From: Rebecca billardiae RCC1528
Taxonomy: Eukaryota > Haptophyta
Assembly: GCA_965240325.2 (NCBI GenBank)
Contig: OZ251222.1
Location: forward strand, 3,844,001 to 3,908,000
Direction: 5' to 3'
DNA: 64,000 bases
Shown: positions 41,346 to 49,878 of the stretch, one piece after another
Position numbering within the stretch: position 1 is the stretch's first letter
Layout: each line of letters opens with the position of its first letter
Translations under genes and position numbers: made by a program
The notes under the pieces: generated by a model
Told to the model about the DNA's origin: nothing
The model's input: only the letters and a program-made list of their open reading frames with translations
The model's database searches: none

Positions 41346-41618
41346 ACAGACGTTTAACTACTCGGTTTAGTCGTCGTTACTCCTCGTAGTCGTACCAGTC
41401 ATGCCGCTTGATACACACCTTCCCCAACCGACAGTGGGGCTCTACATTCCCTACTACATCCTCATCCTGTCGGCGCGCTGTCGCATCGGCGCCCAGTCGG
41501 CGAGTTCGGACGACGACGTTTTGTGGACGACGGTGGGGCGAGGACGACGGGCGCTGGCGCGCCGCGAGGCGGCCGCAGCCCTCATCCAGGCCTCGCAGGC
41601 GGACGGCTGAACGAATTT

Positions 41619-41720
41619 TTCCGGCGGCGCTACCATCGGCGACGGCTTCATGGGCGGTGACAGTTGGCGGGCGTCAATCTCGCCTGCCTGAGCTGTGTGC
41701 GTCTCTTATTCTTAGTAAAC
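41619..41720. mobile_element. Partial copy of the 163-bp MITE family
   Basis: Matches the right two-thirds of the element at 32779-32941: TCGGCGACGGCTTCATGGGC, GGTGACAGTTGGCGGGCGTC and the right end CTGAGCTGTGTGCGTCTCTT ATTCTTAGTAAAC. The left inverted end is missing. Confidence 0.75.
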
Positions 41721-42164
41721 TGTAGCCTAAACCAGTGATGGGCCACTGACTGACAGTTTCGAGTGCCGGCTCCCGGGTCGGCGAATCCGAATCATGGGCA
41801 AATGGCGGAATCTAGAGGGGTCGGAGCCCCACTGTAGGGTGTGTGGCCCAAAATCCAACTTTCTGTCGTCTTGAGATGAGGCTCTCAAACTTCGGGATGT
41901 CAATGTCGTGATATTCGCCTGAAATATGGCCTGGTCGGTCACGCTGACACTGAGTTTCGCGAATGAAAAATGTCACATACTGGATATATACAACCTCAAT
42001 ATCGACGCGCGCGATCTCGGCAACATTAGTAGGGGAGATACACGATCTCCAAGGTGATCTCGCTATTTGCACCAGAATCGCACCGGCTAGATCACATTTT
42101 GGCAGTCTGAAATTGGCACATGCAGATTCCACTGTCCACACCCTGGAATAATATTAATTAAATG

Positions 42165-42270
42165 GACTCAAAAAGTTATAAACCGAGGAGATATTAATAT
42201 CTCATATTTCGAGAGTAACGGACTCAAACAGTTATAAACCGAGGAGATATCTCATATTTCGAGATTTCGC
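42165..42270. repeat. Tandem pair of about 53-bp AT-rich units
   Basis: Units 42165-42220 and 42221-42270 share GGACTCAAA, then AGTTATAAACCGAGGAGATA and TCTCATATTTCGAGA. The first unit has an extra TTAATA. Inside an AT-rich block. Confidence 0.8.
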
Positions 42271-42844
42271 GAGATTGAATGACAGATTGTGTCACTCGGG
42301 ACGGTGTAACGGTCGGAGCTCTGACCCCACTAGGCGGAATCATGCTGCTGAATGCTGCGTGCACACTGGGCATGCGCCATGCCGGCATCATATGCCGACA
42401 TGCGGCCTGCCACGCCGGCCTGCCGCCGCAGCCGCGGCAACTCAGCCGCCAACCCGCAAGTCGCCAACCGCGCCGGAGACGACGAGTCGCTTTGAATAAG
42501 GAGCTAAGCCCATTGTATATATATATATGTACCTATGCCCATCACGGGATGCCAGCAGTGGTGCAGCCAGCTTCTAAACCGAGTCGTCGACGATGATTAC
42601 ACTGTGTGATGATATGCTTGTTCCTAAGTTCAGCAGTACGCGGTCAGTCAGACGACGACTCAGACCGGAGCGCCGAGCCATTGGCATTGAGCGCCGTGAT
42701 GAGCGCAGCCTGCCGCATTCACCCATCGGGATTGGCAGGAGTCTTTGACGAAGGTCCTGGTAGCGAGTCTGGTAGCTCTGACAACGTCATCACGCGGCGA
42801 GCCGCGCCACCTGCTGACCGGCAGAGGCCGAGGTCGATCGACAA

Positions 42845-43198
42845 TCACGTGTTTGTGCTGAACTTGTGCTGACACTTCGGGCACTCGTAAAAGACGGTCT
42901 GGCCCTCGTCGGCGGAGCGGAGCTGCATCGTATAATAGTACATCTGAGGGTGCTTGCACTTCTCGCACTGCTCATCCACGAGGGCACGCTCGGCGTTCTT
43001 GTCCCGCCCAGCGCCGCCGCGCTGCTCCTCGTCCTCAGCCCCCGCACGCATGTTCACGTGCAACACAGTCGTCACCTTCTTGTGCAGGAAGGCGTCGTGC
43101 GGCGCAGTGGCGCCGCAGATGACGCACGTAACATCGCTATCGACGCTCTCCGGGGGATCGAGGAGCGAGCTGCACTCCGAGCAGAACACGACGCGCAT
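42845..43198 (-). CDS. RPA12: RNA polymerase I subunit RPA12 (zinc-ribbon, TFIIS-like)
   Basis: 117 residues, the usual size for this subunit. The N-terminal ribbon has FCSECSSLL and VTCVICG (two CxxC pairs). The C-terminal ribbon has CEKCKHPQMYYYTMQLRSAD and ECPKCQHKF, with the invariant acidic pair in SADEGQTVFY. In RPA12 this hairpin enters the pore of RNA polymerase I and supports RNA cleavage and transcription termination of rDNA. The ADEGQTVFY motif and the very C-terminal position of the second ribbon distinguish it from RPB9 and RPC11 reasonably well, although RPC11 is the nearest alternative. It acts in the nucleolus. It is head-to-head with the CRAL-TRIO gene, 186 bp between start codons. 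Confidence 0.85.
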   Translation of the reverse strand: MRVVFCSECSSLLDPPESVDSDVTCVICGATAPHDAFLHKKVTTVLHVNMRAGAEDEEQRGGAGRDKNAERALVDEQCEKCKHPQMYYYTMQLRSADEGQTVFYECPKCQHKFSTNT

Positions 43199-43384
43199 CG
43201 CATACGTCGAGTGGCCCGCAAATGACGCACGATGGCGACTGGCGACGACGTCAAGGCGCGAGATCTAAGAAATGAAGACCGTGTTGAGGGCCGGATTGAG
43301 ATGATTCCGGACGAGCAGGACTTCCAACGACAGGAATCAGAGAGCCCGAGCGGTTCCTCACCGGCCACACAGCCTCTGATCTAG

Positions 43385-44272
43385 ATGCAGCGCGCCGTCG
43401 CTGCGCTGGCCAGGGCACCGGGGCGGTTTCCGCGCGTGTTGACGCCTCGGAGGTGCGTCAACGCGCACATTGTGCGGACCCTGACTACTCACGCGGGGCG
43501 CGCTACGCTCCAACCCCGGCCATCTCCGCCAAGATGGGCGATTCTCAGCCTCGGCGCTTCTGCCGCGGCCTTTGCTCTCAAACACACAGTCAGCAGCTGT
43601 GACGCAAAGCTGGATCTCGAAGCGACGTCGATGGATGCCCTGTCGGTGGCCTTTCCCACCCTTTCGCGAGACGAGCTTCGCCGCTTCCTCAAGTCGTGCA
43701 AGGGGAACGTGCAGCGCACTGAGGAGAAGCTGAGGCGCAACCTCGCCTGGAGGGAAGCCACGTTTCCGCTCGCGCGCGAGGCGGTGCTCGACGATTTGCG
43801 GAGGGGCGTGCTCGTGCAGCACGGGTGTGACATGGACGGCCGCCCGATCCTGGTCTACTTCGGCAACCACTACCGCCCTGGCGAGAGCAACGTGGATGAC
43901 GTGGTGCGCGCCATGGTGTACGTGCTGGAGCATGCGATCACCACCATGCCCGACGGCGTCGAGCAGGTGGTGCTGTTCATCTACACGCCTCGCGGGGCGT
44001 CAATCGACTACTCGCTCATACGCTCACTCAGCGCGTGCTTCTCCGAGAACTATCCCGAGCGACTCCACCATGCCATCGTCTTCCCTGCTGGGCCCTGGGC
44101 CCGCTACTTTTGGTCGCTGATCAGATGGTGCTTCGTGCCCGCCGTGCGCGAGAAGGTGGTCCTGGTAAGGGACGGCCAGACCGAAGCGGCCGCGACCAAC
44201 GTTCATCCCTCGCAGCTGCCAAAGATGTTTGGGGGCGAAGAGGATTGGGTCTTCGACCCGGAGCTTGTCTGA
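43385..44272 (+). CDS. CRAL-TRIO (Sec14-like) lipid-binding protein, probably mitochondrial
   Basis: 295 residues, single exon. The N-terminus is Arg/Ala/Thr-rich and acid-free (MQRAVAALARAPGRFPRVLT) followed by a hydrophobic stretch (WAILSLGASAAAFALKHTV), which looks like an import signal plus inner-membrane or stop-transfer span. The CRAL-TRIO N-domain helix bundle is about 80-130 (FLKSCKGNVQRTEEKLRRNL). The lipid-binding domain follows, with DGRPILVYFGNHY, VVLFIYTPRGASIDYSLIRS and ENYPERLHHAIVFPAGPWAR, where the YPERL motif is diagnostic. These proteins carry phosphoinositides, tocopherol-like or other hydrophobic ligands between membranes. The family call is firm; ligand and compartment are inferred. 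Confidence 0.85.
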   Translation: MQRAVAALARAPGRFPRVLTPRRCVNAHIVRTLTTHAGRATLQPRPSPPRWAILSLGASAAAFALKHTVSSCDAKLDLEATSMDALSVAFPTLSRDELRRFLKSCKGNVQRTEEKLRRNLAWREATFPLAREAVLDDLRRGVLVQHGCDMDGRPILVYFGNHYRPGESNVDDVVRAMVYVLEHAITTMPDGVEQVVLFIYTPRGASIDYSLIRSLSACFSENYPERLHHAIVFPAGPWARYFWSLIRWCFVPAVREKVVLVRDGQTEAAATNVHPSQLPKMFGGEEDWVFDPELV

Positions 44273-44752
44273 CGAAGCGACGCGCTGTCGTAGCTGCCGA
44301 GCCAGTGCGGTTCGCGGCACTCGTGAGTCAGAGTTGTGACTCAGCCACTGTAGGCTTCACTTCGCAGCACGCGACTTTTAAAAGCAGAGTGAAGCTACTA
44401 GTATATCGTCGTGATGACGAGAATCGGCAGACGACGACGAAGTTGATCTGCTGATGACGACGATGATCCCACAATTGACAATACATTGTGACGCCTCGTC
44501 ATCTGGAAAGTGGAAGTGGAATGTGCCGCCGGATATGAAGTGGAAGGCCGCCTGACGGCTGAGCGGCCGCACTTCGGCAGGCGGATTCTTCGTCAGAGTT
44601 CATATGCAGGTCTATACTATACATATATATCGATCGCGTCATCCATCAGAATCGATGTGATGGTGACGAGACGAATCACTTCGTAGTACGCGCGTATAGT
44701 ATACATACTACTGACGACTGCTCGCTGGCACCGCTGCTGACATCATCATTCA
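44273..44752. other. Intergenic region between convergent genes
   Basis: Rich in GATGACGA-type short repeats (44405-44465) and a TATAC palindromic stretch (44610-44635 and 44693-44710). No gene recognised. Confidence 0.4.
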
Positions 44753-46696
44753 TCATCGCTGTCTCCTCTCATCGTCGGTCAGGAGGAGGGCCAACTGCGC
44801 TTCGTCACATGCATCGGCCGAGTAGCCGACGCCGGACTCGCTCTCGCACATCACCCACTTGCGCACATAGTCCTCGTCCTTGTTCTCGTGCACCATGCGC
44901 ACGGTGCCAGAGAGAGCCTCGCTGTTTGCACCATTCATGACGCTCGGCAGCGCGAGGGGCACGACGATGACGACGAAGAGCAGCGGCAGAAAGATCGCGC
45001 AGCACGCGTCGAGGCCAGTCGCGATCTTCCTTGCAGCCGGGCCGTGCACCTCGGTCATGTCGTCATCCCGCTTGAGCCGCCTGACTGCCTCGGCAGCCAA
45101 CGACGCTGCGACGGACGGCAGAGACTGGTCAGGACCTGCCGCCACGCGTAGCCTGTCCGATCGCGCTGGTGCGTGTGAGGCGTCCGGTGCGCTCGTGGAC
45201 GCCGGCTCGGGCGAGGGCACCAACGGGGTGACACGCACGGACGGGTGAAGTGGAGCCGACCCAGACACCCGTTGGGGCGAAGCCGGCTCGGAACTGTGCG
45301 CGCGGCTGCGCCTCGCCTCCTGCCAGCCCGCATCACCCGCGTTCTCCTGCTCATAGCCCTTCTCGGCCATCCAACGCCGACGCATCACGGCGAGGCGCGT
45401 GACGCGCGGGTCGGTGACGAGGGGCGTGTTGCGCGCGAGCCAGAGCCACCCCTTCATCACCCACTGCACCGCCCAGCTGTGCGTCTCAGAGAGAGTCAGC
45501 GTCTCGCTCCGGTTGGCCACGATCTCCAGCCAGTCAGGGAAGGTGATGTGCGGGATGCCGTCATCGCCCAAGCGCTTGTCCACGTCTGCCAGGATGGCCT
45601 TCACCATCTTCTCGTCGAGGCCGAGCCGGCTGACGGCCTCGACCAGCTCGTCGCGCTCGAGCTCGCCGTTGTCGTTGCGGTCGACCTCGTGGAACATCTT
45701 GAGCAGTCGGTGCTCCGAGTAGTAGCCAGCGTTGGGGCGCACGTTGTGCAGCGAGACGGCGACGATCGAGATGACGGTCACCAGTAACATTGAACTTTGA
45801 CTCACCATGTAAAGAGAGGAGATCATCGTCCAGCGGTTCACCTTGGGCACTTCGTCGTGCGCGACGAGGTAGATGGCGACGACGGTGAGCAGCACCGTCA
45901 CGGAGAGCGAGATGCGCTCGCCCGAGTCGGGCGTGAGCACGAAGCTGCAGAAGCCGACCGCGGTGGACACGATTAACGGTAGGATGATCGAGTACGTGTA
46001 CGCCAGGTACTCGCGCCGAATCTGCAGGAAGAACTTGATCGTGGGGTACGGCTCGGGGCAGCACGAGTAGTACTGGTTCTCGTACACGCTGCGCGCCTCG
46101 ATGAGCTTGAACTCGGTGTGCTGGTGGAAGCCGTCAATGACCACGGGCACCTGGTTGCTGTCGCCGTCGAGCCGTGGCAGCACGCCCAGCTGGAAGCCGT
46201 TCATGTTCCAGCTGCCCAGGGTGAAGTTGCACGTCTGCGTGTCGAAAGGGAAGTCGTCCAGCTGCATCAGGCAGTGCATCGTGATCGTCGTGGGCTGCGC
46301 CGAGAAGAGGTCGCCGGTGTGGTACACCTGGGCCATCACCTCAAAGGGGACAGACTGCTCGATCGTCTCGTACACGACCACGTCCGGCGTCCAGATCAGG
46401 TCGCGAGGCATGATGTACGACGTGCGCCCTCCCCACTCGGCCGGGTCCCACGTCAGCCGCTCGTCGCGCCAATACTGGCGGAACCATGCCTGGAGCTTGA
46501 TCGACTGCACGGCAGTGTCCATTTCGATGATATTCTGCATGTTCATCTGCATGCGCGCGACCGGCAGGATGGCCGGCGGCGAGAGGCGGTTGTAGTTCCC
46601 GAGCAGCGCGGAGCCAAGATCTGTCTGATTGCCATCGAACGCTGCTGCGCGCGAGACGAGCGCGCATGCCAGGAGCACGCTGCGCCGCATGCCCAA
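44753..46696 (-). CDS. Cys-loop (pentameric ligand-gated) ion channel with EF-hands in the cytoplasmic loop
   Basis: 647 residues, single exon. Signal peptide 1-19 (MGMRRSVLLACALVSRAAA). The ligand-binding domain contains the defining Cys-loop, C142 to C156 with exactly 13 residues between and the FPFD core, and a vicinal pair (YYSCCPEPY, C212-C213) like that of nicotinic alpha subunits. M1 is about 229-254, M2 260-282 (GERISLSVTVLLTVV; the Glu at the inner mouth suggests cation selectivity), M3 about 290-318 and M4 562-586. Between M3 and M4 there is a canonical EF-hand loop (D339 to E350, DRNDNGELERDE) and a second, less regular one (DVDKRLGDDGIPHITFPDW, from 371). A Ser/Pro-rich linker and a 61-residue extracellular tail follow. 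It would open on binding a small ligand and may be tuned by calcium. Ligand unknown. Confidence 0.9.
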   Translation of the reverse strand: MGMRRSVLLACALVSRAAAFDGNQTDLGSALLGNYNRLSPPAILPVARMQMNMQNIIEMDTAVQSIKLQAWFRQYWRDERLTWDPAEWGGRTSYIMPRDLIWTPDVVVYETIEQSVPFEVMAQVYHTGDLFSAQPTTITMHCLMQLDDFPFDTQTCNFTLGSWNMNGFQLGVLPRLDGDSNQVPVVIDGFHQHTEFKLIEARSVYENQYYSCCPEPYPTIKFFLQIRREYLAYTYSIILPLIVSTAVGFCSFVLTPDSGERISLSVTVLLTVVAIYLVAHDEVPKVNRWTMISSLYMVSQSSMLLVTVISIVAVSLHNVRPNAGYYSEHRLLKMFHEVDRNDNGELERDELVEAVSRLGLDEKMVKAILADVDKRLGDDGIPHITFPDWLEIVANRSETLTLSETHSWAVQWVMKGWLWLARNTPLVTDPRVTRLAVMRRRWMAEKGYEQENAGDAGWQEARRSRAHSSEPASPQRVSGSAPLHPSVRVTPLVPSPEPASTSAPDASHAPARSDRLRVAAGPDQSLPSVAASLAAEAVRRLKRDDDMTEVHGPAARKIATGLDACCAIFLPLLFVVIVVPLALPSVMNGANSEALSGTVRMVHENKDEDYVRKWVMCESESGVGYSADACDEAQLALLLTDDERRQR

Positions 46697-46869
46697 GCAG
46701 TCGACTTGGCCGTGTTCACTTGCGCCCCCACCCCGGACGGTTGCAAGGGGCAGGCTCGACCGTTACGTTAAAACATAGTAAACTGTATGATACCAACACT
46801 GACTCCATACTGTAATACCCACATTACCCGCCCACGTATCATCAGATCATGCAGAGTCGCGTCGCGTCA

Positions 46870-48009
46870 TCAATGATCAATCATAGTAAGGTCGCCCAGC
46901 CCGAAGAGCCGCTCGTACTCGGCGAGCACCCGCTCCCGGATGGGCTGGCTCTCGGCGAACAGCGCGCGCTGGTACGCGCGGTAGGCGGCGCGCCCGCGGC
47001 TCGTCTCCACGCGGATCGGTGACAGGTCCGCCAGCGTGAGCGGTGAAAGCTGGTGCGCGCCGTGCGGCACGGGCGCGGGCGCGTCGTCATCGTCGCCCTC
47101 CGCGCCTGCGGTGGCTGGCGGGCTGGCACACGCCCAGCGCGACACGTCGTACGGAGAGGCGCGCATGTCAAGGACCCGCGCCTTGAGCGCGAGGCGCAGC
47201 GTGAGCGGCACCAGCGACGCGTCGACGTACGGCATCGCCTTGAGCACCCACTTGAACAGGTCCATCGCGGCGTGCACGCACGCGGGCTGCTCCGCGGCGG
47301 GCTGCCCCGGGCGCGTCAGCTCGCCCAGGCGGTTGAGCGGGCGCGCCGGCTCGGTGAAGAAGCGGAATGCGTCGTAGTGCGTGCACCGGATGGGCGTGGA
47401 CTCGACGCACGCGTTCAGCTCGTCTTGACTCACGCGCAGCGGCACCGCTCGCTGGTGGCGCTGCGGCGGCGGGACGCCCGCCTCGGTCGCGGCGGACGGG
47501 TGATACAGCATCGCCCACTCGTGCAGGCCGTGGCAGAGGAAGTGCGGCTCGCGGCCGACGGAGGCGCGGAGCACCTCGAGCCCGTGCCGAAGGGCCCCGA
47601 GCTTGCGCTGCGTCAGCGCGCCACCGTCCGGCGCCAGCACGAGCGCGCCCGTCTCCTCGTCGAGCGCCCAGTGCTTGGCGGTTGGGATCATTTTGCCCAA
47701 GTCAGCCCTGGCGACGCCTTGCAGGCCGACGCCGAGGCCGGGACTCCAGTGAAGGAGCTGCTTCGGCTTAAATGAGTAGTACTCGAAGACGAAGTTGCGG
47801 ATTGGGTCGTCGCGGTCGTACGCCAAGCTGTCGTCCGTCCCGATGGCCGAAAGGACGCGATCGCGGTGCGCCCGTGCCCGCGCCCGCCACTCGTCTGGCC
47901 GAAGCACGGCGGAGACGGCAGGCGCGCGCGCAGCGACGCTCGTCAGGGCGGATTTGCCTGCGCCCGTGGCCATGGTCGCCGCGAGCATACAGGAGAGTAG
48001 CATTGGCAC
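46870..48009 (-). CDS. Conserved protein of unknown function, bacterial-like (3-methyladenine glycosylase-annotated family)
   Basis: 379 residues. An N-terminal segment (MPMLLSCMLAATMATGAGKSALTSVAARA) may be a targeting signal. The core carries HFLCHGLHEWAMLYH, LRVSQDELNACVESTPIRCTHYDAFRFFT, HAAMDLFKWVLKAMPY, LDMRASPYDVSRW and IRVETSRGRAAYRAYQ. I recall the same string of motifs in proteins of actinobacteria and cyanobacteria that databases often label 3-methyladenine DNA glycosylase, a label with weak support; several conserved His, Cys, Asp and Arg residues suggest an enzyme. An insertion of acidic residues (AEGDDDDAPAP) near 300 looks lineage-specific. Head-to-head with the Nudix gene, 158 bp apart. 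Possible acquisition from bacteria is an inference. Confidence 0.6.
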   Translation of the reverse strand: MPMLLSCMLAATMATGAGKSALTSVAARAPAVSAVLRPDEWRARARAHRDRVLSAIGTDDSLAYDRDDPIRNFVFEYYSFKPKQLLHWSPGLGVGLQGVARADLGKMIPTAKHWALDEETGALVLAPDGGALTQRKLGALRHGLEVLRASVGREPHFLCHGLHEWAMLYHPSAATEAGVPPPQRHQRAVPLRVSQDELNACVESTPIRCTHYDAFRFFTEPARPLNRLGELTRPGQPAAEQPACVHAAMDLFKWVLKAMPYVDASLVPLTLRLALKARVLDMRASPYDVSRWACASPPATAGAEGDDDDAPAPVPHGAHQLSPLTLADLSPIRVETSRGRAAYRAYQRALFAESQPIRERVLAEYERLFGLGDLTMIDH

Positions 48010-48167
48010 CCAAGGGCAAGCGCTCAGGAGCCAGCCGCCATCGCCGAGCAGACAGCAGTTCGATGCAGGCGAGTCCGGCCGGCCCGCAAGCGCGGGACTG
48101 GAAGTCTGGAACGGCGTGAAGACAGTGTGGTCAAGGCGGCAAGCGGCCAGCTTCTCGAGCGCGCGCG

Positions 48168-49283
48168 ATGCATCTGCTCAGCTTGATGATCCCGCTCTCC
48201 TCGGCGCGCGCTGCGGCGGCCGGGAGCCGTACGCTCGCGTCTGCAGCTGTGCCCTCACGACTGCGCCCGTGGTTTGCACACGGCAGCTCGCTCGGCCGTG
48301 ACCGGGCCGCCCTCGCGCCTGCCGACGCGGACGAGGCGCTGCGCTCGGGCAAATTCATTCCAGTCACGAGCCGGCTAGAGTCGTTCACGACCCGCGCTGA
48401 GGACGGCGACTCGCTGCGAGCAGTGGAGCTCTCGTACGCCGATCTGCCCAAGAACCACCTCGAGGCCGCCCACTGGGCATGGATCGGCCGGAAGGGCGAG
48501 GACGGCGACCACGTGTTTGCGGTGGAGGTGCCGAGCGCGGTGGTTGAGAGCGCATGCGCCGGCGAGCCGCTCGAGCGCGCGCCGCTGCGCGACGTGGCGG
48601 ATCGGATGACGTGCCCGGATGAGGCCGCGCTGCTCAGCTCCGCGCGAGGGCTCATCCACTTCCACGCCTCGAACGGCTTCTGCCAGCGCTGCGGCCAGCC
48701 GACCGAGCCGTACAAGCTCGGCGCCGCGCGCCGGTGCACGGACGGCGACACGTGTCGGTCGCGCACGTACCCGCGCATCGACCCCGCGGCGATCATGCTG
48801 GTCACGTCGCCCGTGAGCGTGGACGGCGGCGCGCACGCGCTCCTCGGGCGCAAGCGCGGCTGGCCCGCGGGCCGCTGGAGCACGCTCGCCGGCTTCGCCG
48901 AGGTGGGCGAGACGCTGGAGGAGGCGGTGTGCCGCGAGGTGTACGAGGAGGCGGGCGTGGCCGTGCTGCACGAGTCGGTCCGCTTCGTCGCGTCGCAGCC
49001 GTGGCTGTTCCCGCAGTCGCTGATGATCGGCTTCAGCGCCGAGGCGGCGCCGGCCGAGGGCGCCGACGTGGACCCCGCGACCGGCCTGCCGCGCATCGCC
49101 GTCGACGACGAGATGGAGGACTGCGGCTGGTTCGCTCGCGAGTACGTGCGCGAACGGCTCGACCGCGGCGCCATTTCGCTCGTTGCGCGGACGGAGGGCA
49201 CGCCTGCCGAGGAGTTCCACATCCCTGGCAAGGTCTCGATGGCCCACCTGCTCATCTCGGAGTGGGCGCGCGCGGATGCCTGA
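48168..49283 (+). CDS. NADH pyrophosphatase (NudC/NUDT12-13-type Nudix hydrolase)
   Basis: 371 residues. The family splits NAD(H) and related dinucleotides to NMN(H) and AMP, and some members remove NAD caps from RNA. The zinc ribbon has C172, C175, C190 and C196 (FCQRCGQPTE and RRCTDGDTCRSRTYPRIDP). The Nudix box spans 242-264 (GFAEVGETLEEAVCREVYEE then AGV) and fits GX5EX7REVXEEXGU. The downstream SQPWLFPQSLM (276-286) is the NudC-specific signature that sets this subfamily apart from other Nudix enzymes. The N-terminal about 35 residues are Arg/Ala/Ser-rich without acids, suiting mitochondrial or plastid import. No peroxisomal SKL tail. Head-to-head with the preceding gene. Confidence 0.9.
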   Translation: MHLLSLMIPLSSARAAAAGSRTLASAAVPSRLRPWFAHGSSLGRDRAALAPADADEALRSGKFIPVTSRLESFTTRAEDGDSLRAVELSYADLPKNHLEAAHWAWIGRKGEDGDHVFAVEVPSAVVESACAGEPLERAPLRDVADRMTCPDEAALLSSARGLIHFHASNGFCQRCGQPTEPYKLGAARRCTDGDTCRSRTYPRIDPAAIMLVTSPVSVDGGAHALLGRKRGWPAGRWSTLAGFAEVGETLEEAVCREVYEEAGVAVLHESVRFVASQPWLFPQSLMIGFSAEAAPAEGADVDPATGLPRIAVDDEMEDCGWFAREYVRERLDRGAISLVARTEGTPAEEFHIPGKVSMAHLLISEWARADA

Positions 49284-49878
49284 TCAGGCGACGGACGACG
49301 CCGACGCGCTTGCTGCGTCGTGCGCTGTGACCCAGTCGTCGTGTGTAGTTTGCTGAGTCCGTGCAGTAGGCCCCGGTCACCGTGCAGGCGCCGCGGCGGC
49401 TCGCAGGCACGCGGCCGCACGCCCGCACGGGCACCCGCTGCGAGGCTAAGATTAGCAGTAGCTAGATCGGATAGTCGTCTTGAACACATGATGTCGTCCG
49501 GATAGCAACTTAGCAACTCTGTATTCTAGTGATGAACTTACTGCTTAGACGGACTTTAGACTATAACTACAGTCTGCTAACTATATATATATATAGTTAT
49601 TATTAATAATATAATATATGATATATATAATTAATATTATTGCTGCGCTGACTGTGACGCGCTCGAGAGAGTCTCGGAGAAGTCGGAGAGCGGCTGATAT
49701 GAGTGATATATGTCGTATCGTCATCAGCATCACCAGCAGCCGCAATGATGATGATAGTAATAACGACATCATGAGCCGGGCAAGATGTCACAGTAGTAGT
49801 AAATCCTCATCCTTCACTCAGACTGACTTCGCGCCGTGACTCACTCGGCTGAAAGTGAGTGAAGCCGTGAAGCGAGGC
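49284..49878. other. Intergenic region with AT-rich core
   Basis: Between convergent genes. 49579-49640 is almost purely A/T (TATATATATATAGTTATTAT and on). CATCATC-type repeats follow to about 49790. No gene recognised. Confidence 0.5.

Larger units (their letters stand above)
40368..42844. other. Intergenic region with decayed gene and AT-rich block
   Basis: Holds the RCC1-like pseudogene (40651-41345), a short plausible coding tail at about 41490-41610 (frame reading SDDDVLWTTVGRGRRALARR up to a stop), a MITE fragment, a markedly AT-richer block (41730-42280) and a tandem repeat. 42280-42844 shows no gene. Confidence 0.45.

Noticed and set aside
41270-41350. Minus-strand stretch NEWLWWQLRTNSNCPNWTLP followed by a GTAAGT donor.
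   Set aside because: A stop lies just upstream and no partner exon was found. It overlaps the RCC1-like remnant on the plus strand.
45782-45806. A 24-nt intron starting GTGAGT in the Cys-loop channel.
   Set aside because: There is no AG at a suitable 3' position and the length is far below the 94-bp minimum of other introns here. It is treated as coding.
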